Assembly: GCF_016894445.1 (NCBI RefSeq)
Contig: NZ_CP056775.1
Coordinates: 3,102,001-3,166,000 of the forward strand
DNA: 64,000 nt
Source: Dyadobacter sandarakinus
GTDB lineage: Bacteria; Bacteroidota; Bacteroidia; Cytophagales; Spirosomataceae
Direction: 5' to 3'
Part shown: positions 1-6,895 of the stretch, piece by piece
Layout of the letters: each line of letters starts with the position of its first letter
Numbering within the stretch: the first letter of the stretch is position 1
Program-made: the position numbers and the translations under genes
The notes under the pieces: generated by a model
What the model was told of the DNA's origin: nothing
The model's database searches: none
What the model saw: the letters and a program-made list of their open reading frames with translations, nothing else

Positions 1-131
1 AGCGCTTTCAGCTGTTTGAGCATCTGATCAAACTCAAAATCCGACACTTCGGAAACATCGTCCTGATAGTAGCGGGTATTGTAATGGTTGAGTTTCCGGG
101 TAAGATCAATGATCTGCTGTTGGGGATCCAT
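1..131 (-). CDS. ligA: NAD-dependent DNA ligase, N-terminal fragment
   Basis: The reverse strand from 131 reads MDPQQQIIDLTRKLNHY and runs on with NTRYYQDD and SDFEFDQMLKQL to the window edge. This matches the N-terminal Ia domain of bacterial LigA, whose paired tyrosines and SDxEFDxLxxEL segment help bind NAD+/NMN. The enzyme seals nicks in replication and repair using NAD+. Only about 43 residues are present; the rest lies left of base 1. The start is the only ATG in reach. It is divergent from the Rhs gene, with about 210 bp between them. Confidence 0.85.
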   Translation of the reverse strand, partial: MDPQQQIIDLTRKLNHYNTRYYQDDVSEVSDFEFDQMLKQLKA

Positions 132-343
132 GATGTTGACGACTAATGATGTTGTGGCCAAATTTAATGAGAAAACCGGGCGATTTTCATGGATGCAGGG
201 TGGATTTAGGTCAAAGGTTGCCACCGCTGCTTCCACTTGCTCGACGAACCCTGCCGCCGGATCAATGCTTGCGGGTACCTATCGGAAGTTTGCTTCATTG
301 TCGCTGCCCGTCTTTCAGGTGGGTTGAATTTGAACGACAATCA

Positions 344-3300
344 ATGAAAAAACTTTTCCTTCCACTTATCCTCCTGCTGGCCTGCTTCCCCGTCCACGCC
401 CAGCAGACCAACTCGCGCAACTACATCCTGCATCGCACCTTCAAACAATCAGGTGCTGCTCCCGATGATGTCAGCAAAGTCATCACCCAGGTGCAGTACT
501 TTGACGGGCTGGGCCGGCCTGTCCAGCGCGTGCTGGTGGGACAGAGCCCTTCGGGTCAGGACCTGGTAGAAACCGCTGAGTACGATGCAGCCGGCAGGTT
601 GTTTAAGAAGTATCTGCCTTATGCTGTTTCGGGCAAAGGCGCCTTTCAGCTCAATGCCGCTGCCAATGGTACGGCTTGGTACTCTGCCAACGCTGCTGGC
701 CTCTTGGCCTCTGATCTGGGAAGGCCATATTCGGAGACCTTCTTTGAGCCTTCTGCCCTGGGGCGGGTGTCGGGCCAGCGGTTTGCCGGCGATAAAAGCG
801 CAGCCTCCACCATCAAGCGCAAGGTGAACGGGGCCAACCAGGTTAACCGCTATGACTATGATGTGGCTTCTAACAAGATCATCCAGGTAGGCCAGTATGC
901 ACCCGGCACCCTGGTGTACCTGAACACTACCGACGAGCAGGGCAATGTGGTCAATGAGTTTACCGATCTTTTGGGACAAATGATCTGCCGGCAGGTGATC
1001 GCTGCGGCAGGCAGCTCTCTTTCCACCTACTACGTCTTTGATGATCTGGGACTGCTGCGGGGCATTTTGCAACCTGCCTACCAGGATTTAGCTTCGCTCT
1101 CTGATCATGCATTCACCTACGACTACGACGAGCGCCAGCGGCTGATCGTCAAACGTGTGCCCGGCCAGGGCGCTACCGAGCTGGTCTATGACCAGTATGA
1201 CCGGCTGGCACTATCGCGCGATCCGGGCCAGCTGGGCCGGGGCGTGTGGGGCTTTACCAAGTACGATGCTTTGGACAGGCCGATTGCATCTGGGGAGGTT
1301 ATTTCCAATGCTACCCGCACCAACTGGTCGGTGATCGTAGATGCCTTGACCCAGCACCATGAAGAGCGGGTGAATGGGAGTGTTTCAGGTTATACTTTGG
1401 ATAAAACCGCGCCGAAAACGGCCAGTGAGGCTGATCTGCTTTCCGTTACCTTCTATGATGATTACTTGTTTTCCAAAGCAGCAGGACTGGCCTATACACC
1501 TGTCTACTACCCCGCCTACAATCCGGCCGTAAAAGGCCAGCTGACCGGCAGCCGCAGCCGCATGCTTTTGGGAAGTGGGAACCTAGGCAGCTGGCTGACT
1601 GCTGTGACCTACTATGACACCGAGTACCGGCCTATCCAGGTGAGCCGGGAACTGTATGAGCTGGGCGCTGGCGCTGTCGAGCGGGCATCAACCCAGTACA
1701 AGTACGATCTGGCCCCCATAGCTGCCCAGCAAAAAACCGAGCAGCTACTTTCGGGCAATATCGTCAATACCCACCTTGCCAGCTACACCTACGACCATGC
1801 AGACCGGCTGCTGGACGTGAAAGAAAAAGTAACTGCGGGTGCTGGTACAGCCGAGGCTTACACCACCGCCCAGCGCTACAATGCCTTGGGGCAGCTGCAA
1901 AGCAAGTGGCTGCATTCCACAGACGGCATCCATTACCTGCGAAAAACCAATTACACCCACAATATTAGAGGCTGGCTTTCAGAAGGGAAAACCGTCTACA
2001 AGAAAAACGAAAACGGCCCTGAGCTGCCCTACTTTGGCTTTGGGCTCACCTACCAGAAAGCAAACACCTACACCAACGGCAACATTAGCCAAATGCAATG
2101 GGCCAACCCCGATGAAGCCAGCTTTACCAAAGGGCTCACCTTCACCTACGACGGGGCAAACCGCCTGACGGGCTCGACAGGAATCAACGGCTATGCCGAT
2201 ACAGAAAGTAGCATCACTTACGACAAGAACGGTAACATCAAGACGCTGAACCGCGCCGGAGCGGCTACTGACAACCTGGCCTATACTTACACCGGCAATC
2301 GGCTTTCGGCCGTTAGCGACAACTCGGCCAGTAACACCGGGGTGAAGTCCGGCAGCAGCACCTTTGCCTACGATCTGAATGGGAACATGACCAGCGATGG
2401 CACCCGGGGAGCGGCAATTGCTTACAATCAAATTGACCAGCCTAAGACCATCACCATCGCAGGCAAGACCCAGCTCTACGATTACGATGCCTCAGGAGAA
2501 AAGCACAAGTATACCTCCGACACCCTGACGCTTAAATACGCAGGTGCCTTTGAGTACCGGCAGGTGGGCAATGCAAACAACTTGTACCGGGTTAGTTTGA
2601 GCGAAGGCCAGGCCGTGATGCGCAGTGGTAAGCTGGTCTTTGAGTACTACCTCAAAGATCATCTGGGCAACATCCGCATTGTCTTTGATCAGAAAGGGAA
2701 TGTGTTGCAAAGAACGGATTATTATCCGTTTGGGCTGGGGATTAACCGGGACGGGGCTTCGCAGAAGGCCAGGAATGGAGTGAACAGGTATTTGTACAAT
2801 GGCAAGGAGTTGCAGGTCGGGAGCGGGTATCTGGATTATGGGGCCAGGTTCTATATGCCGGAGATTGGGCGATGGGGAAAGATAGATCCACTAGCAGAGC
2901 AAGGAAGGCGTTGGTCTCCATACAATTATGGATTTGATAATCCAATGCGGTTTATTGATCCGGATGGGATGTGGCCGGAAAATCAAGGGAATGACCCTTT
3001 CCTGATCGCAAGACTGATAACAACGGCATTTTACGATACCAAGCATGCCATCATCAATACAGGGGCAAGGCTGTTGGGTTCGGATATCCGGGCGGGGTAC
3101 AAAACGGATAATGAGGAAAATCAGACCTTTGAGACCCAAATCTATCGACAATCCGTTGACAACTCGCTTGGAGGTGTAGTAAGAGAGGCCGTAAATACGG
3201 TAGCTGATGTTGCTTTGGTTGCCACGGCCGGGTCAAGCCCTGCAAATCCTGGGAATTTGCTTTCAAAGACCAGCGCGGAATCACAGGTTGTAAAAGCAGG

Positions 3301-3484
3301 TAGGGATGGAGTTGAAGGAGTAATAACCGGTTATACTAGGCATGGAATAAATCAATCCATCGGACGAGATGGTGGTAGGGGTGTTAAAGCCTCAGAAATC
3401 GTAGAAGCCGTTAAAAATCCTAAAAAGGTGACTCCCCAAGACAACGGTGGAGTAAAATACGATGGTGCTGGTGCTAAGTTGTAG
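344..3484 (+). CDS. Rhs/YD-repeat polymorphic toxin, frameshifted in its toxin tip
   Basis: A secreted Rhs protein of about 1046 residues. The ATG at 344 gives signal peptide MKKLFLPLILLLACFPVHAQ; an upstream in-frame extension has no secretory character. A DUF6443-like N-terminal region (about residues 25-130) is followed by many YD repeats such as YDYDVASN and FAYDLNGN. The Rhs core (about 765-885) contains YYPFG and GARFYMPEIGRW and ends with IDPDGMW. The shell encases a variable C-terminal toxin. The tip after about residue 980 contains YTRHGINQSIGRDGGRGV, like nuclease tips on Rhs, WapA and CdiA proteins. The frame stops at 3482, but the neighbouring frame continues the domain to 3621, so one base (a G near 3478) appears to be missing. 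The final part is more AT-rich than the shell, as expected for an exchanged tip. Confidence 0.85.
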   Translation: MKKLFLPLILLLACFPVHAQQTNSRNYILHRTFKQSGAAPDDVSKVITQVQYFDGLGRPVQRVLVGQSPSGQDLVETAEYDAAGRLFKKYLPYAVSGKGAFQLNAAANGTAWYSANAAGLLASDLGRPYSETFFEPSALGRVSGQRFAGDKSAASTIKRKVNGANQVNRYDYDVASNKIIQVGQYAPGTLVYLNTTDEQGNVVNEFTDLLGQMICRQVIAAAGSSLSTYYVFDDLGLLRGILQPAYQDLASLSDHAFTYDYDERQRLIVKRVPGQGATELVYDQYDRLALSRDPGQLGRGVWGFTKYDALDRPIASGEVISNATRTNWSVIVDALTQHHEERVNGSVSGYTLDKTAPKTASEADLLSVTFYDDYLFSKAAGLAYTPVYYPAYNPAVKGQLTGSRSRMLLGSGNLGSWLTAVTYYDTEYRPIQVSRELYELGAGAVERASTQYKYDLAPIAAQQKTEQLLSGNIVNTHLASYTYDHADRLLDVKEKVTAGAGTAEAYTTAQRYNALGQLQSKWLHSTDGIHYLRKTNYTHNIRGWLSEGKTVYKKNENGPELPYFGFGLTYQKANTYTNGNISQMQWANPDEASFTKGLTFTYDGANRLTGSTGINGYADTESSITYDKNGNIKTLNRAGAATDNLAYTYTGNRLSAVSDNSASNTGVKSGSSTFAYDLNGNMTSDGTRGAAIAYNQIDQPKTITIAGKTQLYDYDASGEKHKYTSDTLTLKYAGAFEYRQVGNANNLYRVSLSEGQAVMRSGKLVFEYYLKDHLGNIRIVFDQKGNVLQRTDYYPFGLGINRDGASQKARNGVNRYLYNGKELQVGSGYLDYGARFYMPEIGRWGKIDPLAEQGRRWSPYNYGFDNPMRFIDPDGMWPENQGNDPFLIARLITTAFYDTKHAIINTGARLLGSDIRAGYKTDNEENQTFETQIYRQSVDNSLGGVVREAVNTVADVALVATAGSSPANPGNLLSKTSAESQVVKAGRDGVEGVITGYTRHGINQSIGRDGGRGVKASEIVEAVKNPKKVTPQDNGGVKYDGAGAKL

Positions 3485-3621
3485 TAAATTCAAATGGAAA
3501 AGTCATAAGTACTTTTGGGAAACCTAGGGGAGAAATGATATATCCTAACGGAAAAGGCAATAATGCATTAAATAGAGCCAAGCAACTAGGATTAGAGTAT
3601 GATCCGAAAAAAATACGATAA
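3478..3621 (+). pseudogene. Frameshifted C-terminal end of the Rhs toxin
   Basis: Directly after the Rhs stop, the -1 frame reads VVVNSNGKVISTFGKPRGE and then about 28 further residues to a TAA at 3619-3621. Joined to the upstream frame it gives ...DGAGAK-VVVNSNGKV..., the expected end of this type of toxin domain. Restoring one G (AAG TTG to AAG GTT G) would rebuild a single reading frame. The stop overlaps the ATG of the next gene as TAATG, typical of coupled toxin and immunity genes. No slippery heptamer is visible, so mutation or sequencing error is more likely than programmed frameshifting. Confidence 0.75.
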
Positions 3622-3893
3622 TGAAAGAAATAGAATTTTCACACAGCCAGTTTGATTTCCTAATAGACAACTTTCCAGATTTGATGCCCGTCTTTGAAAA
3701 AAGTACAGTAAAATTTCAAAGTAATATTGTGTCTTTAGAAAATGAACAGATTGAATATTTGTTGGATGGATTATCAAAGCTGCTCTCAGAACAAGGAGTC
3801 AGACCAGATTCAGAGCCAAATGAGTTAGGATATTTTATTGAATCAATAATTGATCCGCTAAATCGTGCTTTCTATATCTCAGATGTTGGTTGA
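3621..3893 (+). CDS. Putative cognate immunity protein of the Rhs toxin
   Basis: A 90-residue acidic cytoplasmic protein beginning MKEIEFSHSQFDFLIDNF. No family is recognised. Its role is inferred from position: the ATG overlaps the stop of the restored toxin frame (TAATG), it is small and acidic, and it is AT-rich like the toxin tip. Such a protein would bind and neutralise the toxin in the producer and its kin. The coupled start suggests translation depends on ribosomes finishing the toxin, which the present frameshift would disturb. Confidence 0.6.
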   Translation: MKEIEFSHSQFDFLIDNFPDLMPVFEKSTVKFQSNIVSLENEQIEYLLDGLSKLLSEQGVRPDSEPNELGYFIESIIDPLNRAFYISDVG

Positions 3894-3907
3894 GCAAAAG
3901 AAGAAAA

Positions 3908-4252
3908 ATGGATTGGACTAACATAATAAGCCAGCAAAAAGACATCTGTGAGAAGTATAAAGCTACTTTTTTGGAATCCCCGTTACATCTTAAAATGGGT
4001 ATCTCTCAAAATGTAAAAAGTGGAATTCTTCCCATAAATGGATTGAGAATAAACCCCGAAGGCGATACAACGGGATGGTATATTTGGGCAGGAGAAGAAT
4101 TATCTCAGGATGATGATTTTTTTGTTCCGCTCCATATCGAACACATTGAAAATTGGGTCCCAAATATATCGAAATACTTAGGACTTGGGCCAGGATGGCG
4201 CTTTATGGTGGCTGATAACTTTGAAGATGTTTGGTTTGATGAGAGTATTTAG
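3908..4252 (+). CDS. Imm33/DUF2185-like immunity protein
   Basis: A 114-residue protein from ATG 3908; a TTG at 3890 in the same frame would overlap the previous stop and add six residues (MSKRRK). Blocks INPEGDTTGWYIWAGEE, DDFFVPLH and GPGWRFMVAD followed by DVWFDES resemble the Imm33 (DUF2185-type) immunity proteins found behind polymorphic toxins, and the conserved W and GWRF are present. It follows the first immunity gene by 14 bp. It could be an extra immunity gene kept after an earlier toxin tip was replaced, protecting against siblings that still carry that tip. Family assignment is from memory of motifs. Confidence 0.6.
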   Translation: MDWTNIISQQKDICEKYKATFLESPLHLKMGISQNVKSGILPINGLRINPEGDTTGWYIWAGEELSQDDDFFVPLHIEHIENWVPNISKYLGLGPGWRFMVADNFEDVWFDESI

Positions 4253-4309
4253 ATTCTAAACAGGGTGATAACTTATAACAGAACAGGCTCCGGAGTGGAG
4301 CCTATTCTT

Positions 4310-4453
4310 TTATACGGCATAGTGCCTTTCGGCATTAAAATCGCGTATCAGTGCATCAATGAGCATAAAAATCTATTTGTGGTCAGCCTCCGGCATTTTA
4401 GAAACTTCCTGCATGCGGCTGAGTGTGTACTTGTCGAGTTCCAGATCAACAAG
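4310..4453 (-). pseudogene. Remnant of an XRE-type regulator C-terminus
   Basis: On the reverse strand from 4453 the translation reads LVDLELDKYTLSRMQEVSKM, then PEADHK, an in-frame TAG, and IFMLIDALIRDFNAERHYAV, stop. The pattern (M-P-E-x-D-K then hydrophobic LIDALIRDF) resembles the C-terminal tail of small HTH_3/XRE regulators common in Bacteroidota. The helix-turn-helix itself is missing and the fragment carries a stop, so it is debris. It abuts the toxin-like remnant on the other strand at about 4454, suggesting a recombination junction. Confidence 0.4.
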
Positions 4454-4620
4454 GGCGTAGGAACAATAAGTATGAGATTGGTAAAAGCGATGCTCGCAAC
4501 TACATTGAGTTCAAGTTTCCTTATAACAGGGTAAATACCATTAAGAATTCAGTTACTGGCGCATTAGAATACATCCTGAACGAAAATGTCAAACTGGATG
4601 AAAATGCAAAAAGAGAATAA
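4454..4620 (+). pseudogene. Remnant of a displaced toxin C-terminus
   Basis: The plus strand encodes NNKYEIGKSDARNYIEFKFP followed by YNRVNTIKNSVTGALEY and a charged tail ending at a TAA at 4618. There is no plausible start or N-terminal part. The segment looks like the last 50 residues of a polymorphic toxin tip, and a further frame opens across its stop (see the next entry), the usual toxin/immunity arrangement. It is AT-rich like the Rhs tip. Probably an old tip displaced downstream of the Rhs gene. The toxin family is not recognised. Confidence 0.4.
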
Positions 4621-4774
4621 AACTACTTTCCAAATCATACTTTTGCCAACCGTTTTATTTCTTACAGGACAAATATTCATTTGGTTTTCAGCTTACGGTG
4701 TTAGCCGAGGCGACCTGACCTACTCCCTCACTTTTTGGCCGGTACCCCCACAATCACTATTTTCACGCACTTAA
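4604..4774 (+). pseudogene. Truncated membrane-type immunity gene remnant
   Basis: A frame opening at ATG 4604 (also 4586 or 4598) overlaps the stop of the toxin remnant. It begins MQKENKTTFQIILLPTVLFL and continues TGQIFIWFSAYGV, a lysine-rich start and one strong membrane helix. After about 35 residues it loses coding character and stops at 4774, just before rpe. This fits the 5' end of a small membrane immunity gene cut off by recombination. Spurious translation is possible. Confidence 0.35.
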
Positions 4775-4790
4775 CCATTTCACCTGACCT

Positions 4791-5438
4791 ATGGCTTCCA
4801 TTGCCCCTTCCATACTTGCCGCTGACTTTGCCAACCTGCAACGCGACATTGAAATGCTCAACGCAAGCGATGCAGACTTTATTCACGTCGACATTATGGA
4901 CGGGATGTTTGTGCCTAATATTTCATTCGGCATGCCTGTTTGTGAGGCTGTCAACCGGTATGCGCGCAAGCCGCTGGATGTACACCTGATGATCGAGCAG
5001 CCCGACCGCTACCTCGAAGCTTTCCGAAAAGCTGGCGCGAATGGTATTACGGTGCATTACGAAGCTTGTCCGCACCTGCACAGCACGGTGCAGCACATTC
5101 GCGAAACGGGAGCTGCCCCGGGCGTGGCACTGAACCCGCATACACCGGTGGAGCTGCTGACAGACATACTGCCCGAACTTTCGCTCGTGCTCATCATGTC
5201 GGTCAATCCCGGATTTGGAGGACAAAAATTTATCGAAAACACCTACAACAAAATTGCCCGTCTTCACCGGATCAGGCAGGAACGCGGACTCAGTTTCAGG
5301 ATTGAGGTGGACGGGGGCGTAAACCTGGGCAATGCACCTTTGCTGGTAAAGGAAGGCGCAGATATACTGGTGGCAGGAAGTTTCGTTTTTAGTGCAGAAA
5401 ATCCGCGCGAAACCATTGCGCAACTGAAACAAAGCTGA
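4791..5438 (+). CDS. rpe: Ribulose-phosphate 3-epimerase
   Basis: Interconverts D-ribulose 5-phosphate and D-xylulose 5-phosphate in the pentose phosphate pathway; a cytosolic metal-dependent TIM barrel. The 215 residues match the usual length. Signatures in order: APSILAADFANL near the start, HVDIMDGMFVPNISFG (metal His and catalytic Asp), DVHLMI, MSVNPGFGGQKFI (phosphate loop) and IEVDGGVN (second catalytic Asp). The ATG is preceded by an AT-rich spacer. It lies just downstream of the toxin debris and 8 bp upstream of the next gene, so those two may be cotranscribed. Confidence 0.95.
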   Translation: MASIAPSILAADFANLQRDIEMLNASDADFIHVDIMDGMFVPNISFGMPVCEAVNRYARKPLDVHLMIEQPDRYLEAFRKAGANGITVHYEACPHLHSTVQHIRETGAAPGVALNPHTPVELLTDILPELSLVLIMSVNPGFGGQKFIENTYNKIARLHRIRQERGLSFRIEVDGGVNLGNAPLLVKEGADILVAGSFVFSAENPRETIAQLKQS

Positions 5439-5445
5439 CAGACCA

Positions 5446-6756
5446 TTGATCCCCACTACCCTGATCCATTTTTTTGATTTGAGAACCCGGGCAACACAGC
5501 TGATATTCCTGATGCTGATCATTGCAAACACCTCTCTGGCCGCCAATCAGGTGTCCGAAGCCCAGCGGTTTCCGCTTAAAATAAGCCCGAACGGCCATCA
5601 CATCGTTGATAATCATGGCACGCCGTTCCTGATGGTGGCAGATGTAGCCTGGCAACTGCTGCGGCGCATGAGCTACACGGATGCAGTCCGGTACATGGAC
5701 ATCCGCAAGTCGCAATCATTTAATACTTTCCTCATACAGCTGCTGCCGGCATTTCCTACCCAGCGAAACTATCAGAAAGTCCAGCCTTTTACAGGTAATG
5801 ATCTTGCCAAACCCAATAAAGCTTACTTTGACTACCTGACAAAAATCATCGTTGCGGCACGCGAGCGCGATCTGGTAGTGGGTATTGTGGTTTCAAGAAA
5901 AAGCTGGAACGTGGTATTTGATGGTTTCGGCGAAAATGCCTGGAAACAATACGGGGAGTATGTCGGTAAACAGTTTGCCAGCTTCCCGAATGTGCTCTGG
6001 ATCGTGAGCGAGGAGGAGTACCAGAGCTCAGCCCAGTTCAAGGCGATCTCGGCCGGGCTGCGTGCTGCCGGTGGCGACCAGATTATCGCTTCCCTGAGTA
6101 CCTGCTCGCCGGCTCCTGTCGACAATGGCAATGCAAACCGCTCGGATCTGAAATTCATTATCCCCGACTCCACCGTAACCCACTCCGAATATGCAGCGCT
6201 GGCCAACTGGCAGAAAAACTCTGCTGAGGCATCATTACGGCCGTTTCTGATCGCAAACTCGGAGTTTCCGCGGGAGCTGAAAGACCAGTCCGTGCAGATC
6301 AGGAACCAGGCCTACCAGTCTATACTGAGCTCTGCGGCCGGGTTTTGCCACATGAGCACGATCAAAAACTTTTACCCGACCTGGAAAGCGAACATTACCA
6401 AAGATGGGGCCGAATACATTCATGAACTGGTAAAAATACTGAAAGGGATCCCCTGGGAATACATGCAGCCCGATCCTGAACAGACCCTCCTGCCCGACTC
6501 CACCGACCAGCGTGAAATAGGCGTAGTATCGTTGTCCAACAAGAAAATGGCCATGATGTACTTCCCGGAATCGCGGCCTGCCCGCCTCAATCTTTCCTAC
6601 CTCAATGGCAGTGAATTCGGGGTGGTGTGGTACAGTCCGAGGACTGGCCGGCGATGGACAGGTCCGGACCTGAAACCGGGACCGGATGCCGCCATACAGC
6701 CTCCCGATGCGCAGCCGGGCTGGGACTGGATTGTACTGGTGGGTGTTAAGAACTAG
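5446..6756 (+). CDS. DUF4038-family glycoside hydrolase-like protein
   Basis: A 436-residue exported protein. The TTG at 5446 keeps a basic N-terminus before the hydrophobic stretch QLIFLMLIIANTSLA; ATG 5512 would leave a weak signal peptide. The body follows the DUF4038 pattern: HHIVDNHGTPFLMVADVAW near the start, the strand YVGKQFASFPNVLWIVSEEE (an acidic cluster where family members place catalytic acids), then AAGFCHMSTIKNFYPTW and LKGIPWEYMQPDP. A small C-terminal beta domain ends PGWDWIVLVG, like the collagen-binding-type domain that often follows. DUF4038 overlaps GH140, where apiosidase activity is known, but the substrate here is unknown. It follows rpe by 8 bp. Confidence 0.7.
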   Translation: MIPTTLIHFFDLRTRATQLIFLMLIIANTSLAANQVSEAQRFPLKISPNGHHIVDNHGTPFLMVADVAWQLLRRMSYTDAVRYMDIRKSQSFNTFLIQLLPAFPTQRNYQKVQPFTGNDLAKPNKAYFDYLTKIIVAARERDLVVGIVVSRKSWNVVFDGFGENAWKQYGEYVGKQFASFPNVLWIVSEEEYQSSAQFKAISAGLRAAGGDQIIASLSTCSPAPVDNGNANRSDLKFIIPDSTVTHSEYAALANWQKNSAEASLRPFLIANSEFPRELKDQSVQIRNQAYQSILSSAAGFCHMSTIKNFYPTWKANITKDGAEYIHELVKILKGIPWEYMQPDPEQTLLPDSTDQREIGVVSLSNKKMAMMYFPESRPARLNLSYLNGSEFGVVWYSPRTGRRWTGPDLKPGPDAAIQPPDAQPGWDWIVLVGVKN

Positions 6757-6895
6757 GCCGGCGCTTACAGCTGCTTCGTTTGACATTCCGTCGGATTCTT
6801 GATAATATTACTAGTTGTTGAAAATTCAGTCATATTCTTAGTCAGACCTGACTTTTGCGCATTTAAAATGAGGCCTGACGGCTTGCAGCTCACCC

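Noticed and set aside
146..343. Upstream in-frame extension of the Rhs frame (66 codons)
   Set aside because: It lacks a signal peptide and known domain, while ATG 344 gives a clear signal peptide.
3470..3490. Programmed frameshift in the Rhs gene
   Set aside because: No slippery heptamer or following stem-loop is apparent; a single lost G is simpler.
4265..4534. Plus-strand 89-codon frame in the AT-rich debris
   Set aside because: No domain; it overlaps the regulator remnant on the minus strand and the toxin remnant in another frame.
6757..6895. Near-palindrome GTCAGACCTGAC at 6841-6852 as an operator
   Set aside because: Too short and common to support without conservation data.
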